Part shown: piece by piece, positions 6,692 to 14,620 of the stretch
Position numbering within the stretch: position 1 is the first letter of the stretch
Layout: each line of letters starts with the position of its first letter
DNA from: Gallionella sp.
Lineage (GTDB): Bacteria; Pseudomonadota; Gammaproteobacteria; Burkholderiales; Gallionellaceae
NCBI GenBank assembly: GCA_030700315.1
Contig: JAUYJO010000097.1
Span: forward strand, 1 to 49,210
Reading direction: 5' to 3'
DNA length: 49,210 bases
Position numbers and translations under genes: made by a program
Notes under the pieces: generated by a model
The model's input: only the letters and a program-made list of their open reading frames with translations
Database searches by the model: none
What the model was told of the DNA's origin: nothing

Positions 6692-7660
6692 ATGAGTTCG
6701 GTAAAGCCTGCAAAGAAGCCAGCTAAAACGCCAATGAATTCTGGCAAGGCCAAAAAGCATCCGGATTACGACGCGCGGATTCACGCTGAAATGCTGGACA
6801 GCTTTGACGAAGAACTGGAAATGGAGATCGACGATGACCGGATGAACGATCTGATTGGCGAGGCCACCCAATCCGGTACTCAGCAGGATATCGACAGAAA
6901 TTTTTACTTCAAGGAGTTGTTCCATCTTCAGGGTGAACTGGTCAAGCTGCAAGACTGGGTCGTGCATAAAAAGCTCAAGGTGGTGGTTCTTTTTGAAGGC
7001 CGTGATGCAGCCGGCAAAGGGGGCGTCATCAAACGCATCACCCAGCGCCTCAACCCGCGCGTTTGCCGGGTCGCCGCCTTGCCGGCACCCAGTGCTAGGG
7101 AAAGCAGCCAGTGGTATTTTCAGCGTTATGTTTCCCATCTGCCGGCGGGAGGCGAAATCGTGCTTTTCGACCGCAGCTGGTACAACCGTGCGGGTGTTGA
7201 AAAGGTCATGGGGTTTTGCAACGAGGACGAGTATGAAGAATTTTTTCGCACCGTGCCGGAATTCGAAAAAATGCTCATTCGCTCCGGCATTATTCTGATC
7301 AAATACTGGTTTTCCATCACCGACGACGAACAGAATTTACGTTTTATGATGCGTATTCACGACCCGCTCAAACAGTGGAAGCTGAGCCCCATGGACATGG
7401 AGTCGCGCCGTCGCTGGGAGCAATACACCAAGGCCAAGGAAACGATGCTGGAGCGCACCCACATTCCTGAAGCACCCTGGTGGATCGTCGAGGCGGTGGA
7501 CAAGAAAAAGGCCCGCCTCAACTGCATTCATCACTTCTTGAGCCAGGTTCCTTACTGCGAGGTCGAGCGCGAGCAAGTGGCTTTGCCCGACCGCGTCCAT
7601 AACCTGGATTATTTGCGCAATCCGGTACCCAAGGAAATGTTCGTGCCCGCAGTCTATTGA
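6692..7660 (+). CDS. ppk2: Polyphosphate kinase 2 (PPK2) family protein
   Basis: A 322-residue P-loop kinase that transfers phosphate between polyphosphate and nucleoside di- or monophosphates. Walker A is EGRDAAGKGG (about residues 102-111), Walker B/lid region is IVLFDRSWYNRAGVEKVMGF (about 157-176) and the lid contains FRTVPEFEKMLIRSGIILIK. The conserved LRFMMRIHDPLKQWKLSPMD and WEQYTKAKE blocks follow. The single-domain length and acidic N-terminal tail fit class I PPK2 enzymes (NDP kinases). AAAGGA lies 7 bases before the ATG. It stands alone between HU and msbA. Substrate preference (ADP or GDP) cannot be read from sequence alone. Confidence 0.92.
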   Translation: MSSVKPAKKPAKTPMNSGKAKKHPDYDARIHAEMLDSFDEELEMEIDDDRMNDLIGEATQSGTQQDIDRNFYFKELFHLQGELVKLQDWVVHKKLKVVVLFEGRDAAGKGGVIKRITQRLNPRVCRVAALPAPSARESSQWYFQRYVSHLPAGGEIVLFDRSWYNRAGVEKVMGFCNEDEYEEFFRTVPEFEKMLIRSGIILIKYWFSITDDEQNLRFMMRIHDPLKQWKLSPMDMESRRRWEQYTKAKETMLERTHIPEAPWWIVEAVDKKKARLNCIHHFLSQVPYCEVEREQVALPDRVHNLDYLRNPVPKEMFVPAVY

Positions 7661-7742
7661 AGCCGGGGATTCCAAGCCGCAACCAAAATGTGTGGATCAT
7701 CAACCAGCCGGGCTGATTATCGCTTTGGATATCCGTGGGGGG

Positions 7743-7890
7743 GCGATCAAAAGTGTTGGTCAAAGAAGTAGGGCGGAAAAGCGTAGCGCCTTCCGCCGTA
7801 TGGAGGCTTGGCTATGGCGAAACATTCGGCGGATAACGCCTTCGGCTCATCCGCCCTACGTAAAAAAAATGCACCAACACTTTTGATCGC
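7743..7890. mobile_element. MITE-like element with 18-bp perfect terminal inverted repeats
   Basis: GCGATCAAAAGTGTTGGT at 7743-7760 is repeated in exact inverse at 7873-7890. Inside, GTAGGGCGGA and TCCGCCCTAC form a second inverted pair around two GC-rich hairpins. The 148-bp element has no coding capacity of note, which fits a non-autonomous miniature element. It lies just upstream of msbA and could influence its transcription. No clear target-site duplication was found. Confidence 0.7.
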
Positions 7891-7958
7891 ACCCATCTGT
7901 GGGCGTATCTGTGGGCGCGACAGCAGGAACGGCGGTTTTTTCTGCTAAAGTGCGCGCC

Positions 7959-9707
7959 ATGAACATGACCAGCAGCCAGCTCTATTTGCGCCTTCTCGAT
8001 TACGTCAAACCCTACTGGCGCGCCTTCGCCGTTTCGCTGCTCGGCATGATCGTGGTCGCCGCCACCGAACCGCTGGTGCCCGCGCTGATGAAGCCGATGC
8101 TGGACGGCACGTTCGTGAACAAGGACCAGGCGATGATGCGTATCGTGCCTGTAGTCATCATCGTGATTTTTCTGGTACGCGGGCTGGCGACGTTCATCGG
8201 CACCTACGCGATCAACTGGGTCGGCAACAAGCTGGTGATGGATTTGCGCGACGCGATGTTCCGCAAATTGCTCTCCCTGCCGACGCACTATTACGACGAC
8301 CATGCCACCGGCTCGCTGATTTCCAAGCTGACTTTCGATGTCACCCAGGTGACCAGCGCCGCGACCACGGTGGTGACCATCGCGGTGCGCGACAGCATCG
8401 TCATCATCGGATTGCTCGGCTGGCTGTTCTATCTCAACTGGAAGCTGACGCTGCTGACGCTGCTGATGGCGCCGGTTATCGCCCTGATCATCCGCGTCAT
8501 CAGCAAACGGATGCGCACCAGCAGCCGCGATACGCAGCGCGCGATGGGCGACATCACCCAAGTGATCGAGGAAAGCGTGTCCGCGCACAAGGTGGTCAAA
8601 CTGTTCGGCGGGCAGCAGTACGAGAGTGACCGTTTCCATGAGCAGGCCAACTGGGTGCGCCGCCATACGATGAAGCAGGCGGCGGCGGCAGCGGCGAACG
8701 TGCCCATCGTGCAAATGGTCGCGGCTATCGCGCTTGCCGTGATCGTCTATCTCGCGACGCTGCAATCGCAGGCCGACGAAACCACCGTGGGCGGTTTCGT
8801 CTCGTTCATCATGGCGATGCTGATGCTGACCGCGCCGCTCAAGCGCCTGGCCGGGGTCAGCGAATACCTGCAACGCGGTCTGGCGGCGGCGGAGAGCGTA
8901 TTCGCACTGCTCGACACCGCAGGCGAAACGGACAGCGGCACGCATACGGTAGGCCGGGTGCGCGGCGAATTGGAATTCGATCATGTGCAGTTTTCCTATG
9001 GAACAGACGGGCGGCATGCGCTGCAAGAGATCACGCTGCGCATCCGCGCCGGGGAGAACGTCGCGCTGGTCGGCGCATCGGGCAGCGGCAAGACCACACT
9101 GGCCAATCTGGTGCCGCGCTTTTATGCGCCGAGCGGCGGGCGCATCACGCTGGACGGCCATGATATCAACGGCCTGACGCTGGCCAGCCTGCGCGCCAAC
9201 ATTGCACTGGTAAGCCAGGAAGTCGTGTTGTTCAACGACACGCTCGCTGCCAACATTGCTTATGGGCAAATGAGAGAAGTGCCGGAGGCAGAAATCATCG
9301 CCGCCGCTACTGCCGCGCACGCGATGGAATTCATCCGCGAATGGCCGGAAGGTCTGAACACGCTGGTCGGCGAGCGCGGCGTGAAACTGTCAGGCGGCCA
9401 GCGCCAGCGCATCGCCATCGCGCGCGCGATTCTCAAGGACGCACCGATCCTGATCCTCGACGAGGCCACCTCCGCGCTGGACAGCGAATCCGAACGCCAC
9501 GTGCAGGCCGCACTGGAAACCCTGATGCGGGGACGCACCACGCTGGTCATCGCGCATCGCCTGTCCACCATCGAAAAAGCGGATCGGATTGTCGTGCTGC
9601 AAAAAGGCGAAATCGCCGAGATCGGCACACACCGCGAGCTGCTGGAAAAAAATGGCGTGTATGCGCAGTTGCACCGCACGCAGTTTGCTGCGGCTGGCGG
9701 AGCATAA
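7959..9707 (+). CDS. msbA: Lipid A export ATP-binding/permease protein MsbA
   Basis: A 582-residue half-transporter that flips lipid A-core across the inner membrane as a homodimer. Six membrane helices occupy about residues 20-310 (for example SLLGMIVVAATEPLVPALMK). The nucleotide-binding domain has Walker A GASGSGKTT, signature LSGGQRQRIAIAR, Walker B ILILDEATSALD and switch AHRLST. Length equals that of E. coli MsbA. The start is set at 7959 (MNMTSSQLYLRLLDYVKPYW) because the upstream in-frame GTG at 7899 lies beside the MITE. The protein also fits its setting: a polysaccharide and secretion neighbourhood in a Gram-negative bacterium. Confidence 0.92.
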   Translation: MNMTSSQLYLRLLDYVKPYWRAFAVSLLGMIVVAATEPLVPALMKPMLDGTFVNKDQAMMRIVPVVIIVIFLVRGLATFIGTYAINWVGNKLVMDLRDAMFRKLLSLPTHYYDDHATGSLISKLTFDVTQVTSAATTVVTIAVRDSIVIIGLLGWLFYLNWKLTLLTLLMAPVIALIIRVISKRMRTSSRDTQRAMGDITQVIEESVSAHKVVKLFGGQQYESDRFHEQANWVRRHTMKQAAAAAANVPIVQMVAAIALAVIVYLATLQSQADETTVGGFVSFIMAMLMLTAPLKRLAGVSEYLQRGLAAAESVFALLDTAGETDSGTHTVGRVRGELEFDHVQFSYGTDGRHALQEITLRIRAGENVALVGASGSGKTTLANLVPRFYAPSGGRITLDGHDINGLTLASLRANIALVSQEVVLFNDTLAANIAYGQMREVPEAEIIAAATAAHAMEFIREWPEGLNTLVGERGVKLSGGQRQRIAIARAILKDAPILILDEATSALDSESERHVQAALETLMRGRTTLVIAHRLSTIEKADRIVVLQKGEIAEIGTHRELLEKNGVYAQLHRTQFAAAGGA

Positions 9708-9727
9708 TTGGCTTGCTGCAATAGAAA

Positions 9728-10219
9728 ATGGAAATCGTCACCGTCCTGCTCTGGATACTGGCCGCGCTGCTGGTGATTGCGGGCATCGCGGGTCTGGTGC
9801 TGCCCGGCATTCCGGGCGTTGCCGTGCTTTTTGCCGGGCTCGTGCTGGCAGCCTGGGTGGAGGACTTTGTGTTTGTCGGAATGGGCACATTAGCCATTCT
9901 TGTCGTCCTGGCGCTGCTGACCTATGCCGTGGATTTTGCGGCGAGCATCCTGGGCGTAAAATATTTCGGCGCTTCGCGGCGCGCCATGATAGGCGCGATG
10001 CTGGGTGCGATTCTGGGCATATTCTTTGGCCTGCCCGGCTTGCTGTTCGGCCCCTTCATCGGTGCGGCTCTTGGGGAGCTTTCCGCACGGCGCAGCCTGG
10101 GTGCTGCCGGCAGGGCGGGAGTGGGTGCCACGCTCGGGTTGGCGCTGGGCGTCGCCGCCAAACTGGCGCTGGCTTTCTCCATGCTGACCGCGTTTGTGGC
10201 AGCGCGATTCATGATATAG
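9728..10219 (+). CDS. DUF456 family membrane protein
   Basis: A 163-residue, very hydrophobic protein rich in glycine and alanine. Two or three segments at the N-terminus (LLWILAALLVIAGIAGLVLP, then PGVAVLFAGLVLAAWVEDF) are followed by LGVKYFGASRRAMIGAMLGA and a glycine-zipper-like run GLPGLLFGPFIGAALGELSA. This pattern is that of DUF456 proteins, whose function is unknown. It lies 20 bp after msbA and is probably cotranscribed. Its stop codon TAG sits inside the first copy of a 17-bp direct repeat. Confidence 0.8.
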   Translation: MEIVTVLLWILAALLVIAGIAGLVLPGIPGVAVLFAGLVLAAWVEDFVFVGMGTLAILVVLALLTYAVDFAASILGVKYFGASRRAMIGAMLGAILGIFFGLPGLLFGPFIGAALGELSARRSLGAAGRAGVGATLGLALGVAAKLALAFSMLTAFVAARFMI

Positions 10220-10244
10220 ATCATGGAATGATATAGATCATGGA
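10211..10244. promoter_or_regulatory. Tandem ATGAT-N4-ATCAT sites upstream of the peroxiredoxin gene
   Basis: A 17-bp unit, ATGATATAGATCATGGA, is repeated exactly at 10211-10227 and 10228-10244. Each unit contains the inverted repeat ATGAT-ATAG-ATCAT, one base per half-site away from the FNR-type consensus TTGAT-N4-ATCAA. The two sites lie about 30-65 bp upstream of a candidate promoter. They fit an activator site of an FNR/CRP-family regulator, but the regulator is not in the window. Confidence 0.45.
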
Positions 10245-10274
10245 ATTCTGGTGCGTGCTCAAATATACTTTGTG

Positions 10275-10303
10275 TTGACGTAGTGGCGGCAAAAGCCTAA
10301 ATT
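10275..10303 (+). promoter_or_regulatory. Candidate sigma-70 promoter of the peroxiredoxin gene
   Basis: TTGACG (10275-10280) and TAAATT (10298-10303) are separated by 17 bp, 45 bp before the start codon. The -35 box matches five of six consensus bases and the -10 box four of six. The tandem palindromes lie upstream. Confidence 0.45.
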
Positions 10304-10347
10304 TCACCCACCAAACCTGACTCAACACAACCACAGAGGAGATAACC

Positions 10348-10950
10348 ATGGCCGTTCTCGTATGCAAACCCGCACCCGATTTCAACGCTGCTGCCGTAAT
10401 GGGCAACAATGAAATCAACGCGAACTTCAATCTGAAAAAACATATCGCCGGCAAATACGCCGTGCTGTACTTCTACCCGCTGGATTTCACCTTCGTCTGC
10501 CCTTCCGAAATCATCGCCTTCGACCATCGCCTCGACGAGTTCAAGAAGCGCAACGTCGAGGTGATCGGCGTATCCATCGACTCGCATTTCACCCACCTAG
10601 CATGGAAAAATACACCGGTCAACAACGGCGGTATCGGCCAGGTGCGCTACCCGCTGGTGGCCGACATCAAGCATGAAATCTGCAAGGCCTACGATGTCGA
10701 GTCGGAAGGCGGCGTGGCGTTCCGCGGCTCGTTCCTCATCGACCGCGCCGGTATCGTGCGCCACCAGGTGGTGAACGATCTGCCGCTGGGGCGCAACATC
10801 GACGAAATGCTGCGCATGGTGGACGCGCTGCAATTCACCGAGGAGCATGGTGAAGTCTGCCCCGCCGGCTGGAGCAAGGGCAAGGCGGGCATGAACGCAT
10901 CGACCGAAGGCGTGGCGAAATACCTGGCCAATCACGCCACGGAGCTATAA
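10348..10950 (+). CDS. 2-Cys peroxiredoxin (AhpC/TSA family)
   Basis: A 200-residue cytoplasmic thiol peroxidase that reduces hydrogen peroxide and organic hydroperoxides. The peroxidatic cysteine is in FYPLDFTFVCPSE (about Cys51), the resolving cysteine is in GEVCPAGWSKG (about Cys171), and the active-site arginine is in AFRGSFLIDRAG. Length and the C-terminal YF-like helix region fit the typical 2-Cys (Prx1/AhpC) class. GAGGAGA lies 7 bases before the ATG. It is a single gene with its own promoter candidate and tandem palindromes, which suggests control by redox or oxygen state. The reducing partner (AhpF or thioredoxin) is not in the window. Confidence 0.93.
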   Translation: MAVLVCKPAPDFNAAAVMGNNEINANFNLKKHIAGKYAVLYFYPLDFTFVCPSEIIAFDHRLDEFKKRNVEVIGVSIDSHFTHLAWKNTPVNNGGIGQVRYPLVADIKHEICKAYDVESEGGVAFRGSFLIDRAGIVRHQVVNDLPLGRNIDEMLRMVDALQFTEEHGEVCPAGWSKGKAGMNASTEGVAKYLANHATEL

Positions 10951-11263
10951 GGCAATCTCTAAAATTTAGATTTCGTCATTCCATGCCTTAAGGAGGCGCG
11001 GATTTGATCTGCGTTTTCTGACGGGCATGGCAGTAGCCGCCCCTGACGATAAAACGTATCGCAAGATTGCTCCACCTTAACCCCAAACCCCCTCCAGCTC
11101 CCCCTTGTCAGGGGGAGAGCCCACCTCCTCCCCTGACAAGCATGTCCTGAGCTTGTCGAAGTGGGGGAGGCCGGGAGGGGTTTGGGGTTCCATTTTGTGT
11201 TGTTTCACGTTGAGAGATTTTATGGGTAAACAACTCGGATAAACTTGGGTAGCTTACCCAGGC
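10951..11263. repeat. Intergenic gap filled by a composite repeat
   Basis: From about 11020 to 11214 lies a copy of the composite repeat: the GGGCATGGCAGTAGCCGCCC hairpin part, AAGATTGCTCCACCTTAACC, the CCCCCTTGTCAGGGGGAGAG block, an inserted GTCCTGAGCTTGTCGAAGTG, and the end TTCCATTTTGTGTTGTTTCA. The AACTAGC/GCTGGTT hairpin element is missing from this copy. No gene is seen here. Confidence 0.7.
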
Positions 11264-12415
11264 TCAGCCGTCCAATCCCTGCTGGAATCGATCAATCTCC
11301 GCTTCCACATACGCTTTGAATTCGGCGCAAAACCTTTGCGGTGCAAAGCGGAGCGTATTTTCGCGGCAAGCCGCCGGCAAAATGCGGGCGGCTTCCTGCT
11401 CAAAAGAACTGACGGCGGTTTTGATCGCGGGTACGGATTGCTCCTTGAAAAACACCCCGGTCGGTTGCTCGTCATCCAGGCCGCGAATGGTTTCCAGCGC
11501 ACCACCCTTGGCAAAAGCAATGACCGGCGTCCCGCAGGCCTGGGCTTCCAGGGGCACAATGCCGAAATCCTCTTCCGCCGCAAATACCAGGGCCTTGGCG
11601 CGTTGCATGTAATCGCGCAGCACATCATCGGTCTGATAGCCGAGAACGGTGACGTTGGATCCCGCGCTGGCGCGCACTTTGCGCATTTCCGGGCCATCGC
11701 CAATCATGACCAGACGCCGTTCCGGCATGGCCGTGAAAGCTTCCGCGATCAAAGCCATTTTTTTGTAAGGCACCAGGCGGGAAGCGGCCAGGTAGAAATC
11801 TTCCTTGTCTTCGCGCAGGCCGAACTTTTCAATATCCACCGGCGGGTAAATCACCGCAGCATCGCGGCGATAAGTTTTCCGGATGCGCCGCCGGATAAAT
11901 TGCGAGATCGCGATAAATCCATCGACCCCATGCGCCGTGCGCGAGTCCCACAAACGCAACCTGTGCAACTGCCATTTCGCCAGCCATCCCATCAGGCCGC
12001 TGTCGAGCCCGGCCTCGCGCAGATACTGGTGCTGCAAATCCCACGCGTAGCGCATGGGCGAGTAACACATGCAAATGTGTAATTGATCGGGGCCGGTAAG
12101 CACGCCTTTTGCGACTGCGTGGCTGCTGGAAATCACCAGGTCATAAGCGGATAAATCGAACTGCTCGACAGCCAGGGGCATAACGGCAAGATATTGGCGG
12201 TAGTGATGCCGCGCAAAGGGCAGGCTTTGCACAAAACTGGTATGAACCGGCTTGTCACGGATAAATTGACGCCCATCGGGTGGCAGGAAATCGACCACGC
12301 TGTATAAATCTGCATCGGGATAGCAGGCCAGCATTTTTTCCAGCACCCGCTCGGCACCCGCATACACGGTGAGCCAGTCGTGAATGATCGCAATTTTAGT
12401 TTTGGCCGGATTCAA
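11264..12415 (-). CDS. GT4-family glycosyltransferase (WbaZ/WbdC-like)
   Basis: A 383-residue GT-B enzyme. It opens KIAIIHDWLTVYAGAERVLE, the glycine-rich acceptor-side loop seen in mannosyl- and rhamnosyltransferases of the WbaZ/WbpZ group. LYLAASRLVPYKK-type beta-strand (DFYLAASRLVPYKKM) begins the nucleotide-sugar domain, and EEDFGIVPLEAQACGTPVIA holds the E-x7-E motif. It is the downstream partner of a second GT4 gene, with a 4-base ATGA overlap. Similar enzymes add the first D-mannose or D-rhamnose units to a lipid-linked primer. This gene probably serves the GDP-rhamnose cluster starting at 21808, about 8 kb away, but that link is inference. Confidence 0.85.
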   Translation of the reverse strand: MNPAKTKIAIIHDWLTVYAGAERVLEKMLACYPDADLYSVVDFLPPDGRQFIRDKPVHTSFVQSLPFARHHYRQYLAVMPLAVEQFDLSAYDLVISSSHAVAKGVLTGPDQLHICMCYSPMRYAWDLQHQYLREAGLDSGLMGWLAKWQLHRLRLWDSRTAHGVDGFIAISQFIRRRIRKTYRRDAAVIYPPVDIEKFGLREDKEDFYLAASRLVPYKKMALIAEAFTAMPERRLVMIGDGPEMRKVRASAGSNVTVLGYQTDDVLRDYMQRAKALVFAAEEDFGIVPLEAQACGTPVIAFAKGGALETIRGLDDEQPTGVFFKEQSVPAIKTAVSSFEQEAARILPAACRENTLRFAPQRFCAEFKAYVEAEIDRFQQGLDG

Positions 12416-13554
12416 TTAACCAATTCCTTGTACACATCAACGGTTTGCCGCAAGCAATTATCCCAGGTAAAGTTTCTCACCCGCAGCCGGCCGCGCTTTA
12501 CCAGGTCTGCCGCCAGCGCATCATCCTCGACCAGATGCAGCATAGCGGCGGCGATTTCCGCGCCAGACTCGGGATTGACCAGCAACGCCGCATCCCCCGC
12601 CACTTCCGGGATAGAGGTGGTGTTGGAACTGATCACCGGCAAACCTGCCGCAAAACTTTCCAGCACCGGCAAGCCAAAACCCTCGTACAGCGAGGGGTAA
12701 ACCAAGGCTCTGGCCGATTGCAGCAGGGCATGCAAATCTGCATCCGCCACGCTATTCAACCAGCGGCCACAGCCCCGTGATTCCAGTGCGTGTAATTCTG
12801 GCAGCAAGGCATCCGTACCCCAGCCATTGCGCCCTATAACCACTAACGGGCAAGTTTTTTGTACCTCTACCGGCAACATCCGGTGCGCCTCAATGATGCG
12901 CGCCAAATTCTTGCGTGGCTGTAGTGTACCGACGAAAACAAAAAAACCCGGCTGTAAACCATAACGCGCCAGCGCAGCCATTTTTACATTCTGCGCCAGC
13001 GGTTGTGCAAACGCAGGATTAACTCCCAAATGCGCTACGCGGATCCTGTCGGCCTGGATCCCGAAATAATGCACAATATCCGCCTTGCTGAATTCCGATA
13101 TGGTAATAACCTGCTGGGTAGAGCGCACCAGTTTCCGGAAAACTGCATTCTTAAAAGTGCGCATGCGTTTGGACACCCATTCGGGATGGGCAAAGGGAAT
13201 GGCATCCATCACTGTCGCCACCACCGGTATCTTGCCCAAATTGGGGATATGGTGATCCGGCGCATGAAAAAGATCAATCTTGCCTTGCAGATGGCTTGAT
13301 CCCGGAAAAGGCAGCGAAGTCAGGCATGACAAAGCCGCCGCTCCCGAATAGGATAAAGGGAGGCAAATTTTCGAATAGTCGGAGAAAAGAGTTTGGTCCG
13401 CAAACGTATCGCAGCGACCAAAATTAACCAGAGTTTTCTCTGAAGGCAGTTCGGCCAGCCCTTCCAGCAAGCTTCGCGTGTAAACACCAATACCATCAAC
13501 GTGACCGGAGGCGATACCTTTTGCGAGCACCGTAGTGCCAATTCCAATTCGCAT
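12412..13554 (-). CDS. GT4-family glycosyltransferase (WbdB/WbpY-like)
   Basis: A 380-residue GT-B enzyme. It begins MRIGIGTTVLAKGIASGHVD with a GIGVYTR acceptor loop, has IDLFHAPDHHIPNLGKIPVV and TVMDAIPFAHPEWV blocks typical of O-antigen mannosyltransferases, the domain-two strand FFVFVGTLQPRKNLARIIEA, and the donor-binding motif YPSLYEGFGLPVLESFAAGL containing E-x7-E. It overlaps the downstream GT4 gene by ATGA. The two are likely coupled and could build the adaptor region of a mannan- or rhamnan-type chain. Sugar specificity cannot be read directly. Confidence 0.85.
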   Translation of the reverse strand: MRIGIGTTVLAKGIASGHVDGIGVYTRSLLEGLAELPSEKTLVNFGRCDTFADQTLFSDYSKICLPLSYSGAAALSCLTSLPFPGSSHLQGKIDLFHAPDHHIPNLGKIPVVATVMDAIPFAHPEWVSKRMRTFKNAVFRKLVRSTQQVITISEFSKADIVHYFGIQADRIRVAHLGVNPAFAQPLAQNVKMAALARYGLQPGFFVFVGTLQPRKNLARIIEAHRMLPVEVQKTCPLVVIGRNGWGTDALLPELHALESRGCGRWLNSVADADLHALLQSARALVYPSLYEGFGLPVLESFAAGLPVISSNTTSIPEVAGDAALLVNPESGAEIAAAMLHLVEDDALAADLVKRGRLRVRNFTWDNCLRQTVDVYKELVN

Positions 13555-13721
13555 TTTCCGGGCTTTCCTCGATTTTTCGTCTTGTAACAGGTTGGTTCAT
13601 GCTTATTGCGTGAAGGGTTTCTGGCAAGTTTTGACACGGCATGCCAGATTGATCCGGCATTGGTTTCGGCTCATTCGCTTGGAATTATAGCCGCAACTGC
13701 TTGGTAAATATTACATTTTTC

Positions 13722-13783
13722 ATCTCCTATATGAATTTATTTTGGCGTAACGAAATGCTGTGCTATTATCTCCTATATGAATT
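13722..13783. promoter_or_regulatory. 16-bp direct repeat around the TnpB-like gene start
   Basis: ATCTCCTATATGAATT occurs at 13722-13737 and 13768-13783, with a 46-bp period. The second copy contains the ATG (13777) of the TnpB-like gene. The TCCTATATGA core is nearly palindromic. Such repeats could be binding sites for autoregulation or remnants of an insertion-sequence end. Confidence 0.45.
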
Positions 13784-14418
13784 CTTGCTTAAGCATTCCT
13801 CTCAACACTTCTGCCGAGCAGGCGGCGCGCTTGCAGGCGTTGCAAAACGCCTTTGCGGAGGTGTGCAATGCGCTGGTGCCGGTGGTGCAACAGACGCGCT
13901 GCTGGAATCGGGTGACGCTGCATCACCTGACTTATCACGATTTGCGCGCGCGTTTCCCGCAAATGGGGTCGCAGATGGTGTGCAATGCCATCTATTCGGT
14001 GTCGCGCGCTTATCGGCTGGTGTTGCAACATCCGGCCAGCCCGTGGAATATTGCCAGGCAGCCTGCCAAGGCGATCCCACAAGTGAACTTTTTGCCCGAT
14101 TCGCCGGTGTATTTCGACCGTCATACGCTGAGCCTGAAGGACGGAAAACTGTCGATGTATACGCTGGACGGGCGGATGCACTTTCAGTTGGAGTTGAAAG
14201 CCGAGCAGCAAGCGCACTTTCAGCAGGAAAAGCTGCGCGAAATCGTGCTGGCCAAAACGGTGCAGGGCTACCAGTTGTCGTTCTGGTTTTCGCCGCCCGA
14301 CGCGCAGGGGGATGTTGGTGTTGCCGTGCCGGAATCTTCGGCGGAGCTTCCGGAGCACCTGGTTGTCATGCCGGGTGAAGACGCGGTTGCAGGCAAGGCT
14401 CAGGAGCTGGCCGCGTGA
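13777..14418 (+). CDS. TnpB/OrfB N-terminal-like protein without a RuvC nuclease domain
   Basis: A 213-residue protein. Its order of motifs resembles the N-terminal half of IS200/IS605 TnpB: LQNAFAEVCNALVPVVQQTR, CWNRVTLHHLTYHDLRARFP (like the H-x-x-YYDLR-x-x-F block), QMVCNAIYSVSRAYR (like SQ-x-x-x-AI-x-V-x-x-AY), then VNFLPDSPVYFDRHTLSLKD and a YTLDGR strand, and a YQLSFWFS strand where TnpB passes to RuvC. The protein then ends in a short acidic tail and no DED nuclease motifs follow. It may be a degraded transposon protein or a domesticated RNA/DNA-binding regulator. The frame is intact and starts inside a direct repeat. The family link is my pattern judgement. Confidence 0.55.
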   Translation: MNSCLSIPLNTSAEQAARLQALQNAFAEVCNALVPVVQQTRCWNRVTLHHLTYHDLRARFPQMGSQMVCNAIYSVSRAYRLVLQHPASPWNIARQPAKAIPQVNFLPDSPVYFDRHTLSLKDGKLSMYTLDGRMHFQLELKAEQQAHFQQEKLREIVLAKTVQGYQLSFWFSPPDAQGDVGVAVPESSAELPEHLVVMPGEDAVAGKAQELAA

Positions 14419-14457
14419 TGCGGGCGGCTGCGCGTTGAAAGTTTTTGGAATATTTTT

Positions 14458-14573
14458 AACCCAGATAATCCATTAGCTCTTGAGGCATTGCAAAGTCAAT
14501 GGGTTGTAGGTCGGGTTTTAACCCGACATGTCGGGCTGAAGCCCGACCTACGTCCAAATGGATTATCTGGGTT
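14458..14573. mobile_element. MITE-like element with 17-bp terminal inverted repeats
   Basis: AACCCAGATAATCCATT (14458-14474) and its reverse complement (14557-14573) bound a 116-bp element. Its centre holds GTAGGTCGGGTTTTAACCCG and CGGGCTGAAGCCCGACCTAC, which fold into nested hairpins. It has no coding capacity. It separates the TnpB-like gene from the type I secretion operon. Confidence 0.7.
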
Positions 14574-14620
14574 TAAGTGCCCATCATGAAGATGAATAAG
14601 AAAACCAAAGGTACAGGCTT

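Noticed and set aside
7812..9320. Long open frame (502 codons) on the minus strand opposite msbA
   Set aside because: It lies wholly antisense to a gene with full ABC transporter motifs, is histidine/arginine/glutamine-rich with no domain, and reflects GC-rich codon bias.
13701..14378. Alternative 225-codon frame over the TnpB-like gene
   Set aside because: The 13777 frame has family-like motifs; this one is alanine/glycine-rich without motifs.
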